Notes: generated by a model from the sequence alone, not told the origin. Shown: positions 8,098-17,827, counted from the stretch's first letter. The stretch is DNA of 64,000 nt from Bacillus safensis (GCA_030159235.1 BSBG01000001.1:62001-126000), one strand, 5' to 3'. Made by a program: numbers and translations.

Positions 8098-9551
8098 GCC
8101 TTATCCCCCTGACTTTCATATTGATGAAGCATCATTCGGCGAATTGCCGCTCTCATCCCGTGCTTCTGTATGAACGTAAGCTGATCTGCTACAGCGTGAC
8201 TCAATCCATTCACATCCGTTAAATCTCTGCCCCATAATAGCTCGCATGAAAGAATCCTCGCTGCAATCGCTTCATTGGAATGCTTCTCCTCTTCCCATGC
8301 TTCCTTCATGAGTGTCAGCACCGACTCGTCATCCTTTACCTTTTCTGCATGTGCTCTGTAAAAATAAATGAGACTGCTAAGTGAAAACACAAGTTTCATT
8401 GGCAGCTGTTTCTTTTGCTCGACATAATCAAGCAATGACGGAAGATTACGGGTTCGGAACTTGGATACCCCGTTCAGAGCAATATCCAGCAATTGATGCT
8501 TTATAAATGGATTGCAAAAACGATCCCAAACGGATTGTGTATAAAGGAGAAGCTCATCTTCTGGGAGTTCAAGCCCTGGCAATACTTCCTCCTCCAGCAT
8601 ACGCCGGATAAACGGACCAACATACTCATCATCCACAGCTTCTTTTACAGTGTCTATACCGCATGAGTAGGCAATCGGCACCATTGCTGTATGTGCGCCA
8701 TTTAAAATTCGTACCTTGCTCATACGATAAGGCGCAATATCCTCTACAAACAGTACATTTAATCCTGCTTCTTGAAAGGGAAGCTCTTTTTGTACGAAGG
8801 CAGGTGCTTCAATGACAAACAGATGGTAATATTCTGCCGTGACAAGCAATTCGTCGATATACCCCTCTTCCTTTTCAACGATTTCAGCCGCTTCCTTAGA
8901 AAATCCAGGGACAATCCGATCCACAAGTGTATTACAAAACGTGTTGGCCTCCTTTATCCAAGTGATAAACGCAGGCGGCAGCTCCCACTCAGCGGCCATA
9001 CTTATCACATATTCCTTCAATCGATCACCGTTGTGTTCAACCAATTCACAAGGTAGAATGATGAGACCTTTCTGCTCATCTCCAGCAAATGCTTTAAACC
9101 GGTGATACAAGAACGCTGTCAGCTTTCCTGGAAAACTGGCTTGAGGCTGATCCTCCAAACGATCCTCCTTTCTGAACACAAGTCCTGCCTCTGTCGTGTT
9201 TGAGAAGACAAAGCGGAGATCCGGATTTTCAGCTACGTGTAAAAACGCCTCGTAATCCGTATACGTGCTAATTCCTCTGCTAATCGATTGGATGATCATA
9301 CGTTCATTCATTTCTTGCTGGTCATGATATCCCTGAATACATAATGTGTACAAGCCATCTTGTTCATTTAAAGCCGTTACCGATCCTTTTCGGGGAGGAA
9401 CAACAACCGCTCTTCCTTTAAAATTTGTGCAGTCGTTCAGCTTTTGGATGTGCCAATTGATAAATCCTCGCATAAAATTCCCTTCACCGATCTGCAAAAT
9501 CGTTTCAGGATACTTTGGCGCCGGATATATGGCTTTAGATAATCGTTTCAA
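8094..9551 (-). CDS. uxaB: Tagaturonate reductase (altronate oxidoreductase)
   Basis: UxaB reduces D-tagaturonate to D-altronate with NADH. It is a 485-residue member of the mannitol dehydrogenase/polyol dehydrogenase family, with an N-terminal dinucleotide-binding region (ILQIGEGNFMRGFINWHIQ) and the conserved KVRILNGAHTAM helix carrying the catalytic lysine and asparagine. It starts with TTG after GAGGGGAATCGAT. It lies 58 bases after the regulator gene and overlaps uxaA. The order regulator-uxaB-uxaA matches exuR-uxaB-uxaA of B. subtilis. Confidence 0.93.
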   Translation of the reverse strand: MKRLSKAIYPAPKYPETILQIGEGNFMRGFINWHIQKLNDCTNFKGRAVVVPPRKGSVTALNEQDGLYTLCIQGYHDQQEMNERMIIQSISRGISTYTDYEAFLHVAENPDLRFVFSNTTEAGLVFRKEDRLEDQPQASFPGKLTAFLYHRFKAFAGDEQKGLIILPCELVEHNGDRLKEYVISMAAEWELPPAFITWIKEANTFCNTLVDRIVPGFSKEAAEIVEKEEGYIDELLVTAEYYHLFVIEAPAFVQKELPFQEAGLNVLFVEDIAPYRMSKVRILNGAHTAMVPIAYSCGIDTVKEAVDDEYVGPFIRRMLEEEVLPGLELPEDELLLYTQSVWDRFCNPFIKHQLLDIALNGVSKFRTRNLPSLLDYVEQKKQLPMKLVFSLSSLIYFYRAHAEKVKDDESVLTLMKEAWEEEKHSNEAIAARILSCELLWGRDLTDVNGLSHAVADQLTFIQKHGMRAAIRRMMLHQYESQGDKA

Positions 9552-9609
9552 ATCGATTCCCCTCTCCGCTCATTATGCACACGTGAACATTTTCCTGAGA
9601 AGGTGCTGA

Positions 9610-10620
9610 TTACTGCACCTTTTTGACTGAATCTCTGATCATCAGTTCTGTGTGGACATACACTTTTTCCATATGATCTTCTTCTTGCTCCTCACCGTTT
9701 ATCACTGATAGGAGGGCTTCTGCCCCAAGTGCACACATTTTTTCAATCGGCTTTTTCACCGTTGTCAGGGCAGGTGTTGTATAGGATGAAAAGGCAATAT
9801 CATCAAAACCGATAATAGAAATATCACCCGGACACGTTTTGCCTTTTGCATATAAAGCATTCATTGCACCTATTGCCATGTCATCGTTTGAACAGAAAAG
9901 CGCTGTTGGTGGATCATGAAGGGCGAGCAGCGATTCCATTGATTCATATCCGCTTTTCATGTGATAGTCACCTTTTATCATATATTCTTTTCTCATAGTT
10001 ATATGATGATCAATTAACGCTTGCAGAAAACCAGCTTTTCTTTCTTGAGTCGATTTAAAGCCTTCTTTCCCTTCAATAATGGCAATTTGATCATGACCTT
10101 GCTGAATGAAATAGTGCGCTGCCTGGTAAGCTCCTTGACTATCATCTGCTAATATATTCATGACTTCATTACTTTCTACACGGCGATTCAGCACAATAAT
10201 CGGAATGCCCTGTTTCTTGACATGATGGATAAACGCTTCATCGTGCTCACTTTGGCTCATAAGCAAAATGCCATCATAGCGTTGTTTATGAATGGTTGTG
10301 TAATCGTGAAAGTCGTCGATTCCTCTTACAAAGAGATTATAATGCTCTGTCATGACGCTATTGACACCTTTTAACGCATCCACAAAGAAGCTTGAAGATG
10401 TGCCTTCTGTTAAACTCGTAAAAAACAGACCGATTGTAAATGATTTTTGTGATACAAGGCCTCTCGCATGGACATTCGGTGAATAATTCAGCTGTTTTGC
10501 AATCGACAAAATCTTTTGTTTTGTCTTCTCCTTAATAAAAGGACTGTTATTCAAAGCCCTTGATACCGTGGTATGAGAGACGTTTGCCAATTTCGCTATG
10601 TCTTTAATTGTGACTGTCAT
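9610..10620 (-). CDS. exuR: LacI-family regulator of galacturonate genes
   Basis: This is a LacI/GalR transcription factor of 336 residues, with an N-terminal helix-turn-helix (TIKDIAKLANVSHTTVSRAL) and a periplasmic-binding-protein-like ligand domain ending in the usual GFDDIAFSSYTTPALTTV. I start it at the ATG at 10620, preceded by AAGGCGG; an upstream in-frame ATG at 10650 lacks a site and would add ten residues before the HTH. Its position inside the uxa operon and two LacI-type palindromes ahead of uxaC indicate that it represses this operon, probably released by galacturonate or a metabolite. The symbol follows the B. subtilis exuR-uxaB-uxaA order. Confidence 0.8.
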   Translation of the reverse strand: MTVTIKDIAKLANVSHTTVSRALNNSPFIKEKTKQKILSIAKQLNYSPNVHARGLVSQKSFTIGLFFTSLTEGTSSSFFVDALKGVNSVMTEHYNLFVRGIDDFHDYTTIHKQRYDGILLMSQSEHDEAFIHHVKKQGIPIIVLNRRVESNEVMNILADDSQGAYQAAHYFIQQGHDQIAIIEGKEGFKSTQERKAGFLQALIDHHITMRKEYMIKGDYHMKSGYESMESLLALHDPPTALFCSNDDMAIGAMNALYAKGKTCPGDISIIGFDDIAFSSYTTPALTTVKKPIEKMCALGAEALLSVINGEEQEEDHMEKVYVHTELMIRDSVKKVQ

Positions 10621-10656
10621 GCTATTCCGCCTTTTATGATTTTTTACCATCTTATC

Positions 10657-10672
10657 ATAAAACCGCTTTCAT
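10657..10672 (-). promoter_or_regulatory. Candidate cre (CcpA) site inside the operon
   Basis: On the minus strand ATGAAAGCGGTTTTAT fits the cre consensus WTGNNARCGNWWWCAW with one mismatch. It lies between uxaC and the regulator gene and could block elongation under glucose. Confidence 0.45.
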
Positions 10673-10687
10673 TTTCTTGCCTTTTCT

Positions 10688-12124
10688 TCATGTGATTTTG
10701 TTTGATTGCTGGCGCTGCTTTGCACGGTCAAATTGAAAATATTGTTTGGCATTTTCATAGCTGATTCCTTTCACGATTCCCCCTAACAGCTCAAGATCAT
10801 ATGGGGCTTCTCCTTTTTCTACCCAATCACCGATGATATCGCAAAGCAGTCTTCGGAAATATTCATGCCTTGTATACGACAGAAAGCTTCGTGAATCTGT
10901 CAGCATCCCAATGAAACGGCTGAACAGTCCAATACTGGATAAAGCCATCATCTGCTCTGTCATCCCTTGTTTCGTATCATTAAACCACCAAGCTGTGCCG
11001 TGCTGAATCTTCCCAGGTGTTTTCCCGTCTTGAAAGCTTCCAGCCAATGTTGAAATCACGACATGATCCCTTGGATTCAAGGAATAGAGAATGGTTTTTG
11101 GCAATGCATTCTCTTGTTCTAAACGATCCAATATTCGGCAAAGCGGCTTGGCAATGTCTTCATCATTCATCGCATCATATCCTGTATCTGGTCCGAGCCG
11201 CTCAAACATTTTCGTATTGTTGTTCCGAAGCGCATTGATATGAAGCTGCATCGTCCAGCCATTCTCGCAATAAGTCTGACCTAGCTTAATGAAAGTTTGT
11301 GTTTTAAATTTGATCTTTTCTTTTTCTGTCAATGGATGCCCAGACATTCTTTTATGAAAGATGGCTTCCACTTCTTCTTCAGTCGTTTGTTCATATGTCA
11401 TTTCATTAATGGCATGATCAGAGATTAGACAGCCCTGTTCATGGAAGAAATCAATTCTTGCAGAGAGTGCTGTCAAAAAATCTTGATAGGATTGAATTGA
11501 AGTTGACGAAACCTCTGCCAGCTCGTGAACATATTTTGCAAATAAATCATTCGTTATATCGAGTGCCTTATCAGGCCTAAACCCCGGCAACACTTGCACA
11601 GAGAATCCTTCTTCTTGCAGTTTTTGATGATAGTAAAGCGAATCGACTGGATCATCTGTTGTCACCACTGTTTCAACGTTCGATTTTACAATGAAGTCTC
11701 TCGCACCAAAACCCCCTGCTTGCAGTTTTTTATTTACTTTCTGCCAAATGATATCTGCGGTCTTTTCGCTTAAGAGTTCTTCAACGTCAAAATAGCGTCT
11801 CAGCTCTAGGTGAGTCCAGTGATAGAGAGGATTTCCAATGGTCATAGGTACGGTCCTCGCCCACGCTAGAAACTTCTCGTAATCTGAAGCATCGCCTGTG
11901 ATATGTGTTTCGGGAATGCCATTTGCTCTCATGGCACGCCATTTGTAATGATCTCCGTAAAGCCATGCTTCGGTGATCGTTTGGAAGGTTTTATTTTCAT
12001 AGATTTCTTTAGGGCTTAAATGACAATGGTAATCTATAATTGGAAGGTCCTTTGCAAACTCATGATATAGCTTTTCCGCCGTTTGACTGTTGAGTAAAAA
12101 CTGATCATCTAAAAAGGCTTTCAT
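10688..12124 (-). CDS. uxaC: Uronate (glucuronate/galacturonate) isomerase
   Basis: UxaC isomerises D-galacturonate to D-tagaturonate, or D-glucuronate to D-fructuronate. It is an amidohydrolase-superfamily protein of 478 residues with the metal ligands of IDYHCHLSP near the N-terminus and conserved WKWRAMRANG-type and LTDSRSFLSYTRHEYFRR stretches. I start at the ATG at 12124, six bases after GGGGG; a TTG just ahead at 12127 would be too close. It is the first gene of the operon. No uxuA/uxuB accompany it, so here it should serve galacturonate. Confidence 0.93.
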   Translation of the reverse strand: MKAFLDDQFLLNSQTAEKLYHEFAKDLPIIDYHCHLSPKEIYENKTFQTITEAWLYGDHYKWRAMRANGIPETHITGDASDYEKFLAWARTVPMTIGNPLYHWTHLELRRYFDVEELLSEKTADIIWQKVNKKLQAGGFGARDFIVKSNVETVVTTDDPVDSLYYHQKLQEEGFSVQVLPGFRPDKALDITNDLFAKYVHELAEVSSTSIQSYQDFLTALSARIDFFHEQGCLISDHAINEMTYEQTTEEEVEAIFHKRMSGHPLTEKEKIKFKTQTFIKLGQTYCENGWTMQLHINALRNNNTKMFERLGPDTGYDAMNDEDIAKPLCRILDRLEQENALPKTILYSLNPRDHVVISTLAGSFQDGKTPGKIQHGTAWWFNDTKQGMTEQMMALSSIGLFSRFIGMLTDSRSFLSYTRHEYFRRLLCDIIGDWVEKGEAPYDLELLGGIVKGISYENAKQYFQFDRAKQRQQSNKIT

Positions 12125-12159
12125 CAAATTCCCCCATCTCTTTTATAGATAAAAATAAT

Positions 12160-12196
12160 TTGTTCACGTTAACAATTTTATTGTAATCGTTTACAA
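12160..12196. promoter_or_regulatory. Two LacI-type operators ahead of uxaC
   Basis: Two near-perfect 16-bp palindromes with a central CG stand 21 bp apart centre to centre: TTGTTCACGTTAACAA (12160-12175) and TTGTAATCGTTTACAA (12181-12196). Each has one mismatched pair. Their spacing of two helical turns and place just upstream of uxaC suggest cooperative binding of the operon's own LacI-family regulator. Confidence 0.65.
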
Positions 12197-12220
12197 AATT
12201 GATTTCAATCCTAAAACAAG

Positions 12221-12257
12221 AAAAAACGATCTCCTTTAGAAAAGAAAATCGTTTTTT
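12221..12257 (-). terminator. Terminator of the yvrHG-like operon
   Basis: AAAAAACGAT (12221-12230) pairs with ATCGTTTTTT (12248-12257); on the minus strand it lies directly after the kinase stop and ends in T6. Confidence 0.65.
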
Positions 12258-12259
12258 GG

Positions 12260-14014
12260 CTATTTTACAGGTGATGATTTTTTTAGGATAATCGCAATAG
12301 TTGTTCCAGTACCTAATTCACTTTCAACTTGAATATCACCGTCATGCAGCAAGACGAGCTCTTTTGCTATCGCAAGCCCAAGTCCTGTTCCGTTCGTTGG
12401 ATCATTTGTATTTGTCCCTCTGTAGTAGCGGTTAAATAGGTGATCAACCGTTTCCTGTGCCATTCCGCGTCCGTTGTCTTTCATTTCGATCCGAACTTCT
12501 TCATTTGTTTCAGATAAAACAGCTGTAATTTGGGTGCCTTTTTGGTTGTGCTTGACTGCATTCGCCAACAGGTTTTCAATCACTCGTCTGAACCAAGCTT
12601 TGTCGATCTCAAATATGACACCGTTTGTTTGATCTTCAAAAGAGGATGGATAATCTTCAGAAAAGGAGCTTCTTGAAAACTCGTCCATAATGGAAGCTAA
12701 AAATTCATTGAGCTCGACCGGATTTCGATTAATAGGCAAGGCACTATTTTTCAATCGGTACGTGAGGTTTAAATCCTCAATCAAGGTCGACATGTATTCT
12801 GATTTCTCACGAATGACCTGTCCCATTTCCATGACTTCTTCTTTGGACCATTGATATTGATCAGATTCAAGCATAAGTCCATAGCCGTAAATCGTACTCA
12901 GAGGCGTTTTCAAATCATGAGACAGCCCGGCAATCCATTCTTCCCTTGTGGTTTGAATTTTTCTTCGATTTGCTTCATTCTCTTTTAAAGTATATGTGAG
13001 CTGATCCATTGTTTTTAGGATATCCTCAAATAAACGGTATTCCCGCTTAATACGGCCTTTTTTATTTTTACTGACTGGAATTCCTTTTCTATTTGTTGGT
13101 TCCTGCAATTTATTTTTTGATAAGAAAATCAACCAGCGAATAATGTGATAAATTGGCAGTCCATAGCGATACGAATACCATAATGTCATGACAATAATAA
13201 TGGTGAGCGCAAGACCTGCGATTAAGATGGTTGTATATTGATTTAAAGCGTCTGTCTCTTTATCGTAAAGTTCGTCTGGGCTGTATACTTTATTTGGTAC
13301 TGATATGATGATATACAGGTTTTTATTCACTTTCATATAAGACAGATCACTTCTAAATTCCCAAGGTTTCGATTGATACTTGAGCAATTCAACATCTGTT
13401 ACGTTATGTTTCAAATTGGTGTTGGCTCGTATGCCTTTTAGATATTTTCCTTCTTCATTGAATAGATGCACCGATCCATTCATTCTCTTCAAGAATTCTT
13501 TCGTTTCAACCGAATATTGAGATAGCGCAGCTAAGTTCTTTTCATGCTGCTTCAAATAATTGGCTACTTTTGTGCTGTTCGTTTTGAACCCATATAACAC
13601 GATAAAGCTTTCTTGATTAATTTCAATTGGCCAGAAGTACATTTTGTAATCTTTAAATTGTCTCTTTTCAAAGATCTTGATCATTTCATCCTTTTGATAG
13701 GATGTTGGAATGGTTTTAGGGCGGTGATAGCTGTAGATGTTATTTTTTTTTGAATCAATTACTTGCAGCCAGCCGTCTCGTTTTTTCACTGCTTGCTTGA
13801 GCTGATCGTCGGCTTCCATTTTTCCATCCTCGTTAAAATAAAGCCAGCTCATGAGTGTATCTCCATCAGCTTTTGTTAAACCGGTTTCAGCCATGTTCTC
13901 ATAGTGTTTTTTAAAATATAAGTTATCAGAGAACGTTCTCCCGATCATCAAAATGGTAATGACAATAAACATTTGTCCGACAAAGTGAAAGAAAAGTTTT
14001 GTTCTTAAATTCAT
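12260..14014 (-). CDS. yvrG: Sensor histidine kinase, YvrG-like
   Basis: This is a membrane sensor kinase of 584 residues. It has one membrane segment at about 8-25, a roughly 230-residue extracellular domain, a second segment near 265-290, then a dimerisation/phosphoacceptor helix with GLSHDLKTPLSTIYG and a HATPase domain with NLLANAVKHN, DNGRGM and GTGLGLAIAKELV. It follows the response regulator gene by three bases. The size, the N-terminus and the place between the btu and fhu operons match B. subtilis YvrG, which acts in cell-surface homeostasis; the downstream sigO-rsoA genes of B. subtilis are absent. The signal is unknown. Confidence 0.7.
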   Translation of the reverse strand: MNLRTKLFFHFVGQMFIVITILMIGRTFSDNLYFKKHYENMAETGLTKADGDTLMSWLYFNEDGKMEADDQLKQAVKKRDGWLQVIDSKKNNIYSYHRPKTIPTSYQKDEMIKIFEKRQFKDYKMYFWPIEINQESFIVLYGFKTNSTKVANYLKQHEKNLAALSQYSVETKEFLKRMNGSVHLFNEEGKYLKGIRANTNLKHNVTDVELLKYQSKPWEFRSDLSYMKVNKNLYIIISVPNKVYSPDELYDKETDALNQYTTILIAGLALTIIIVMTLWYSYRYGLPIYHIIRWLIFLSKNKLQEPTNRKGIPVSKNKKGRIKREYRLFEDILKTMDQLTYTLKENEANRRKIQTTREEWIAGLSHDLKTPLSTIYGYGLMLESDQYQWSKEEVMEMGQVIREKSEYMSTLIEDLNLTYRLKNSALPINRNPVELNEFLASIMDEFSRSSFSEDYPSSFEDQTNGVIFEIDKAWFRRVIENLLANAVKHNQKGTQITAVLSETNEEVRIEMKDNGRGMAQETVDHLFNRYYRGTNTNDPTNGTGLGLAIAKELVLLHDGDIQVESELGTGTTIAIILKKSSPVK

Positions 14015-14017
14015 AAT

Positions 14018-14740
14018 TTATTGAGGAACCTTTGCAGGATGCGGTATAAATTTATATCCCATTCCACGGATCGTCACAATATATTCTGGCTGACTTGGAT
14101 CTAACTCGATTTTTTCTCTCAGCTTTCGAATATGAACCATCACGGTGTTATTATCACCATATGATGGAACGCCCCATACTTTCTCATAGATTTGATCTTT
14201 TGAAAGAACCACATTCGGATGATCACAAAAATACTTCAGCAAAGAAAGAAGCTGAGCAGAGCATGCCGTCATCTCTCCTCTTACTTTCAATTCGGCTGCA
14301 TGAGGATGATAGGAGAAATGGGCATAATGATATTGGCTTTGAGTTTCTTCTTGCTCCTCCTGTAAGGAGATATATGTTCGGTTTAGATGAGCCTTAATTC
14401 TAGCCACTAGTTCAAGCGGGTTAAATGGCTTGGTGATGTAATCGTCTGCCCCCTGCGCAAAGCCTGTTAGTTTATCGACATCAGACGTTCTTGCAGTTAA
14501 ATAGAAAATGGGCGCTTTCGTTAATTTTCTTATGTCAGGCAGAACGTCAAACCCAGACTTACCGGGCATCATTACATCTAGGAGTAAGAGGTGGATGTCC
14601 TCATTTTTGACAACATCTAATGCTTCATCTGCATGGTAGGCTTTATAAATATGTTGAAATCCTTCTTTTTTTAATACGCGTTCAACCATTTTTACAATTG
14701 CTTCTTCATCATCTGCAATCAATATTTTTGCTGTTTCCAC
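14018..14740 (-). CDS. yvrH: OmpR-family response regulator, YvrH-like
   Basis: The protein has 240 residues: a receiver domain with the acidic pocket DD (10-11), phosphoacceptor Asp55 (LLLLDVMMPG) and the conserved Lys in ITKPFNPLEL, then a winged-helix DNA-binding domain ending VTIRGMGYKF. The start is GTG, with AAAGGA upstream. It forms an operon with the kinase and is probably phosphorylated by it. Name by synteny with B. subtilis YvrH. Confidence 0.75.
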   Translation of the reverse strand: METAKILIADDEEAIVKMVERVLKKEGFQHIYKAYHADEALDVVKNEDIHLLLLDVMMPGKSGFDVLPDIRKLTKAPIFYLTARTSDVDKLTGFAQGADDYITKPFNPLELVARIKAHLNRTYISLQEEQEETQSQYHYAHFSYHPHAAELKVRGEMTACSAQLLSLLKYFCDHPNVVLSKDQIYEKVWGVPSYGDNNTVMVHIRKLREKIELDPSQPEYIVTIRGMGYKFIPHPAKVPQ

Positions 14741-14881
14741 GCATCTCTTTCCTTTCTGACTATGATCTCTAACCGTATATTACCATTGTCTAAAGTAAAA
14801 AAGTACCTCTTTTCTGCATAAAAGCGAAATAATATGAACTAGAGAAAATGGCAGCACTAGGAAGTGGCAAACACGCAAAAA

Positions 14882-14903
14882 AACTCGGCAGTTACACCGA
14901 GTT
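14882..14903 (-). terminator. Terminator of the fhuBGC operon
   Basis: AACTCGG pairs with CCGAGTT around an 8-nt loop and is followed on the minus strand by T7 (14875-14881). Confidence 0.75.
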
Positions 14904-14915
14904 CCTTTACATCTA

Positions 14916-15731
14916 TTATCCATTCACAGCTTCTAGCTTTCGTCCATGATTCATTAAGTCATATGTTAAACAAATCGGCTTATTCGTTCTAGGGTCATGC
15001 ACAATTTCTGCATCAATATTGAACACCTGACTGAGTACCTCTTTGGTCATGACCTCATGAGGCGTACCATCTTTTATGACTTTTCCTTGATTGAGGGCGA
15101 TCATGTAATGTGAAAAACGTGCCGCATGATTTAAATCATGAATGACCATCAACACAGTTCGCCCCTGCTCTCTGTTTAAGCGTTCTAACAGCTGAAGTAT
15201 CTCAAGCTGATGCGCAAGATCCAAATATGTCGTAGGTTCATCTAATAGGAGCAGCTCTGTTTCCTGGGCAAGTGCCATCGCAATCCATACACGCTGACGC
15301 TGTCCACCGGAAAGTGCTTCAATTGGCCGATCATGAAAAGCGATCATTCCCGTTTCCTCAAGCGCCCATCTGATGATTCGTTTATCTTCATTTGATAAGC
15401 GGCCAAAACCATTTTGATGCGGGAAACGTCCATATGACACGAGCTCATACACGGTCAATCCACTTGGTGCTTCGGGCGTTTGCGGTAAGATTGCCATTTG
15501 TTTTGAAATTTCTTTTGTCGGTGTCTCATGGATGGCCTGGCCATTTAAGTAAACAGCTCCTCGATTGGACTTCATAATACGAGACATCGTTTTTAAAATA
15601 GTTGATTTTCCGCAACCATTCGGTCCAATCAGTGTTGTCACCTTTCCTTTTGGGATACTGACATTTAATTCTTCTACAATCAAACGGTCTTGATAACCGA
15701 TACAAAGCTTTTCTGTTTCGAGCGATTTCAT
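14916..15731 (-). CDS. fhuC: Ferric hydroxamate siderophore ABC transporter ATPase
   Basis: This ATPase powers ferric-hydroxamate uptake. Walker A is GPNGCGKST (about 36-44), the signature LSGGQRQRV and Walker B LLLLDEPTTYLD follow, and the H-loop is VIHDLNHA. I start at the ATG at 15731, nine bases after AAGGAG, giving 271 residues, close to the usual 269; an upstream in-frame ATG at 15752 would include that site. It is the last gene of fhuB-fhuG-fhuC under Fur control. Confidence 0.93.
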   Translation of the reverse strand: MKSLETEKLCIGYQDRLIVEELNVSIPKGKVTTLIGPNGCGKSTILKTMSRIMKSNRGAVYLNGQAIHETPTKEISKQMAILPQTPEAPSGLTVYELVSYGRFPHQNGFGRLSNEDKRIIRWALEETGMIAFHDRPIEALSGGQRQRVWIAMALAQETELLLLDEPTTYLDLAHQLEILQLLERLNREQGRTVLMVIHDLNHAARFSHYMIALNQGKVIKDGTPHEVMTKEVLSQVFNIDAEIVHDPRTNKPICLTYDLMNHGRKLEAVNG

Positions 15732-15751
15732 ATGCTGTCTCTCCTTCCTCA

Positions 15752-16774
15752 TTAGTTCGTTTTCATCAATAAGTAAATGAAGTAAGGTGCGCCTAAAGCA
15801 GAAACGACAAGGCCAACTGGCACTTCTGATGGTGCAAGTATGACGCGGCCAAGTGTATCCGCCATTAATAATAACAGCGCGCCAATCAACGCGGAGGCTG
15901 GTATCATTCCTTGATGCTTTGGCCCAACAAGCTTTCTCGCCAAGTGCGGTGCGGCTAATCCTAGGAAAGAGATACTTCCTGCAACAGCAACACTCGCACC
16001 TGCTAATGCAACGGCAATCAGCATGAACAAACTTCTTTCTTTATGAACTGAAATGCCCAATCCATAGGACAGCTGATCACCTAAATTCATGATATTTAAA
16101 TAGCGTGATCTGACAAGCGCGAATATAAGGAAAATCAGCATCCATGGCAGAACAGACAAGACGTACGTCCAGCTCGAGCCATAAATGCTTCCAGATAACC
16201 ACACGATGGCTTGGTTAAAATCATTTGGGCTCATTTTTAATTGAATGACCACAATCGCTGCTGAAAACGCAGCATTGACACCAATACCAGTTAAAATCAA
16301 TCGGACAGGTGTGATGCCTTTTTTCCACGCTAACACATAGATAAGAAATGCAGCAAAACCTGCACCTATGAAAGCGAAAAGTGGTAATACAAAAATGGTG
16401 AAGTCACCTAAATTCGCCATCGTACCTTGAAATGCAAAAATAAACAGCACAACGGCAAAGCCAGCACCTGCATTGACACCGAGAATACCTGGGTCAGCTA
16501 AACCATTTTGAGAAACACCTTGCCAAATCGCTCCTGATACAGCAATAGAAGCGCCAACAAGTAAAGCGATGACCATTCTTGGAAGTCTGAATTCGAATAA
16601 TACTAGCTCATTCATTTCACTTCCAAATCCAAAAAATGTTTTCAATGTATCCATCGGAGAAATACGAATTTCTCCGGTATTTAAACTAATTAGGAACACC
16701 GCTACGATCGCGAAAAAGATCATGAGCATTGTTCGTTGATATTTCTTTTTCTTTGCTTGCTGCACCATTTCCAT
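15752..16774 (-). CDS. fhuG: Ferric hydroxamate ABC transporter permease
   Basis: This FecCD-family permease has 340 residues with about ten membrane segments and the motifs RLPRMVIALLVGASIAVSGA and GLAAPHLARKLVG. It adjoins fhuB without a gap and precedes fhuC by 20 bases. With FhuB it forms the heterodimeric channel that accepts ferric hydroxamate from FhuD. Confidence 0.92.
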   Translation of the reverse strand: MEMVQQAKKKKYQRTMLMIFFAIVAVFLISLNTGEIRISPMDTLKTFFGFGSEMNELVLFEFRLPRMVIALLVGASIAVSGAIWQGVSQNGLADPGILGVNAGAGFAVVLFIFAFQGTMANLGDFTIFVLPLFAFIGAGFAAFLIYVLAWKKGITPVRLILTGIGVNAAFSAAIVVIQLKMSPNDFNQAIVWLSGSIYGSSWTYVLSVLPWMLIFLIFALVRSRYLNIMNLGDQLSYGLGISVHKERSLFMLIAVALAGASVAVAGSISFLGLAAPHLARKLVGPKHQGMIPASALIGALLLLMADTLGRVILAPSEVPVGLVVSALGAPYFIYLLMKTN

Positions 16775-17827
16775 TTAAATTCCGCTCCTTTCACGTCTAG
16801 CTAAATATAAGAAGAAAGGAACGCCTATAATCGCAGTAATGGCACCGACTGGCGTTTCAAATGGAGCATTGACCAGCCTTGCAACAATGTCTGCATAAAT
16901 TAACAAAGTAGCCCCTAAAATAGCAGAGCATGGGATAATCCATCGATAGTCGACTCCGACCAAGAATCGGGTGACATGGGGTATCACGAGCCCGATAAAA
17001 CCAATAGAGCCAGCTACCGAGACGGCCGCACCCGTTAAAAGAATAACAACCAATATGCCTAGTACCTTGACTGTTTTCGTATACTGCCCAAGTCCTTTCG
17101 CCAGTTCTTCACCTAAGCTCAGAACCGTGATCGAACGGGCAAGGATCATTGCAATGACTAGTCCTGCAATGGCAACCGGAATAATGATATGAATGTTGTT
17201 CCAATTCACACCTGCCACTCCTCCAGCGTACCAAAAGCTCATGTCTTGAGCGACGTCAAAACGGATAGCAATTGCTGAGGAGATAGAGCTTAAAAGTGCT
17301 CCAACCGCCGTACCAGCTAGTGCGAGCTTTACTGGAGTCAGTCCCCCTTTGGACATAGTGCCAACACCAAATACAATAGAGGCACCAAGTGCGGCACCAA
17401 CAAATGACCAAAGAATTAATGTAAACGAAGATTGGCCAGGGAAAAATGCAAATGCAATGGCAATTGCAAATGCAGAGCCATTTGTCACTCCCATAATTTC
17501 AGGAGACGCAAGTGCATTCCTTGTCATCCCTTGCATAATGGCACCTGATACTGCTAAAAAGGCACCAACGAGTGCGGCTCCGACTGTACGCGGCAGTCTC
17601 AATTCCCGAATGATTTGATGTGAAGTTTGGTGTGGATCAAAATGAAAAACGGCCTCCCATACAGTTTGTAGATGAATGTTTGCCGCTCCTAGTGATACCG
17701 ATAAAAAAAGACCAAATGCTAAAGCGATGATTCCTATGATGATAACAGCTGCTGTTCCAAAAGGCTTCGTGACAATATCGATCGTATCGTCGCTTCCTGA
17801 CAGCTGCTTATTCGATTGTGAGCCCAA
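16775..17827 (-). CDS. fhuB: Ferric hydroxamate ABC transporter permease
   Basis: This is the second FecCD-family permease (350 residues), with RLPRTVGAALVGAFLAVSGAIMQG and GLVIPHVTRFLVG. The first in-frame start is TTG, preceded by GGAAG about ten bases upstream; no ATG or GTG is available near it. It is the promoter-proximal gene of fhuBGC, 42 bases downstream of a perfect Fur box and divergent from fhuD. Confidence 0.9.
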   Translation of the reverse strand: MGSQSNKQLSGSDDTIDIVTKPFGTAAVIIIGIIALAFGLFLSVSLGAANIHLQTVWEAVFHFDPHQTSHQIIRELRLPRTVGAALVGAFLAVSGAIMQGMTRNALASPEIMGVTNGSAFAIAIAFAFFPGQSSFTLILWSFVGAALGASIVFGVGTMSKGGLTPVKLALAGTAVGALLSSISSAIAIRFDVAQDMSFWYAGGVAGVNWNNIHIIIPVAIAGLVIAMILARSITVLSLGEELAKGLGQYTKTVKVLGILVVILLTGAAVSVAGSIGFIGLVIPHVTRFLVGVDYRWIIPCSAILGATLLIYADIVARLVNAPFETPVGAITAIIGVPFFLYLARRERSGI

